From positions 1 through 5,280 of the forward strand of contig JAIXVT010000167.1 of assembly GCA_027482725.1 (NCBI GenBank): 5,280 nucleotides of DNA, given 5' to 3'. Below the pieces are notes generated by a model. That model worked only from the letters and a program-made list of their open reading frames with translations. It searched no databases and was not told the DNA's origin. The position numbers and the translations under genes are program-made. Source of the DNA: Pseudomonadota bacterium (GTDB taxonomy: Bacteria; Bdellovibrionota; UBA1018; CAIMNF01). Positions 5,156 to 5,280 of this stretch are shown here, piece by piece. The number at the start of each line of letters is the position of its first letter. Position 1 is the stretch's first letter.

Positions 5156-5280
5156 ATGAGAGAACTAATCTATCGTGTTCTAGGAGTAGCCTTCGTGGCC
5201 AGCACCCTGAGTGCTTGTACGTACAGCGTTAATCACAGCGATCCGTACCGACAAGCGTGGTACGACGTTTATGGAAACTA
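5156..5280 (+). CDS. Lipoprotein, N-terminal part, function unknown
   Basis: The first 41 codons of a protein that continues past the right edge. Residues 1-20 form a lipoprotein signal peptide: Arg2 and Arg7, hydrophobic core VLGVAFVASTL, and a perfect lipobox Leu18-Ser-Ala-Cys21, so signal peptidase II should cut before Cys21 and the cysteine be acylated. Thr22 at +2, not Asp, favours outer-membrane sorting by E. coli rules. The mature start is polar and aromatic (YSVNHSDPYRQAWYDVYGN) and I do not recognise the family. The last two bases are TA, so the next codon could be Tyr or a stop; a mature part of only 21 residues would be short but not impossible. The gene follows a strong leader hairpin that hides its ribosome-binding region. 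Confidence 0.75.
   Translation, partial: MRELIYRVLGVAFVASTLSACTYSVNHSDPYRQAWYDVYGN

Noticed and set aside
1..5280. tRNA, rRNA, CRISPR array or insertion-sequence ends
   Set aside because: No cloverleaf, no regularly spaced repeats, no transposase motif and no terminal inverted repeats with target duplications were seen.

Overview
The window holds eight protein genes or gene parts on both strands, tightly packed, with no RNA gene, insertion sequence or CRISPR array that I can see. The gene content is that of a Gram-negative bacterium: an E. coli PBP4-like peptidoglycan hydrolase, a lipoprotein with a classical lipobox, a DksA/TraR-type protein, and YihY/BrkB and AI-2E membrane families. Composition looks close to balanced in GC, with many A and T homopolymer runs inside genes. 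The degenerate DksA-type finger and the mix of families would fit Bdellovibrionota or another deltaproteobacteria-like lineage, but that placement is a weak inference; nothing in the window fixes the taxon.

Layout. (1) 1-342, minus: the N-terminal 114 codons of a PBP4/DacB-type D-alanyl-D-alanine carboxypeptidase, running off the left edge. (2) 431-2191, plus: a likely three-gene operon of a small one-helix membrane protein, a stand-alone cyclic-nucleotide-binding-like domain protein, and an AI-2E/PerM-family membrane transporter. The last two overlap by ATGA. (3) 2188-4161, minus: a likely three-gene unit read yihY/brkB-like, then a DksA/TraR-like protein with a mostly lost zinc finger, then an isoprenylcysteine-methyltransferase-family membrane protein. 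Operons 2 and 3 converge and share one CTAG as both stop codons. (4) 4186-5025, plus: an isopenicillin-N-synthase-like 2-oxoglutarate/Fe(II) oxygenase with a complete active site. It diverges from the yihY-like gene with only 24 bases between the start codons. (5) 5026-5155: a non-coding leader with a possible promoter and a strong hairpin. (6) 5156-5280, plus: the start of a lipoprotein that runs off the right edge.

How the genes may work together: most act at the cell envelope (peptidoglycan trimming, two polytopic membrane proteins, a membrane methyltransferase, a lipoprotein). Two small soluble proteins look regulatory: the ligand-sensor-like domain coupled to the AI-2E transporter, and the DksA-like protein placed between two membrane-protein genes. 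No previously undescribed multi-gene defence or biosynthetic system is evident. The most unusual points are the sensor-domain/transporter operon, the one-cysteine DksA finger, the self-complementary element that supplies ribosome binding sites in both directions at 4170-4180, and the hairpin that covers the ribosome-binding region of the last gene.
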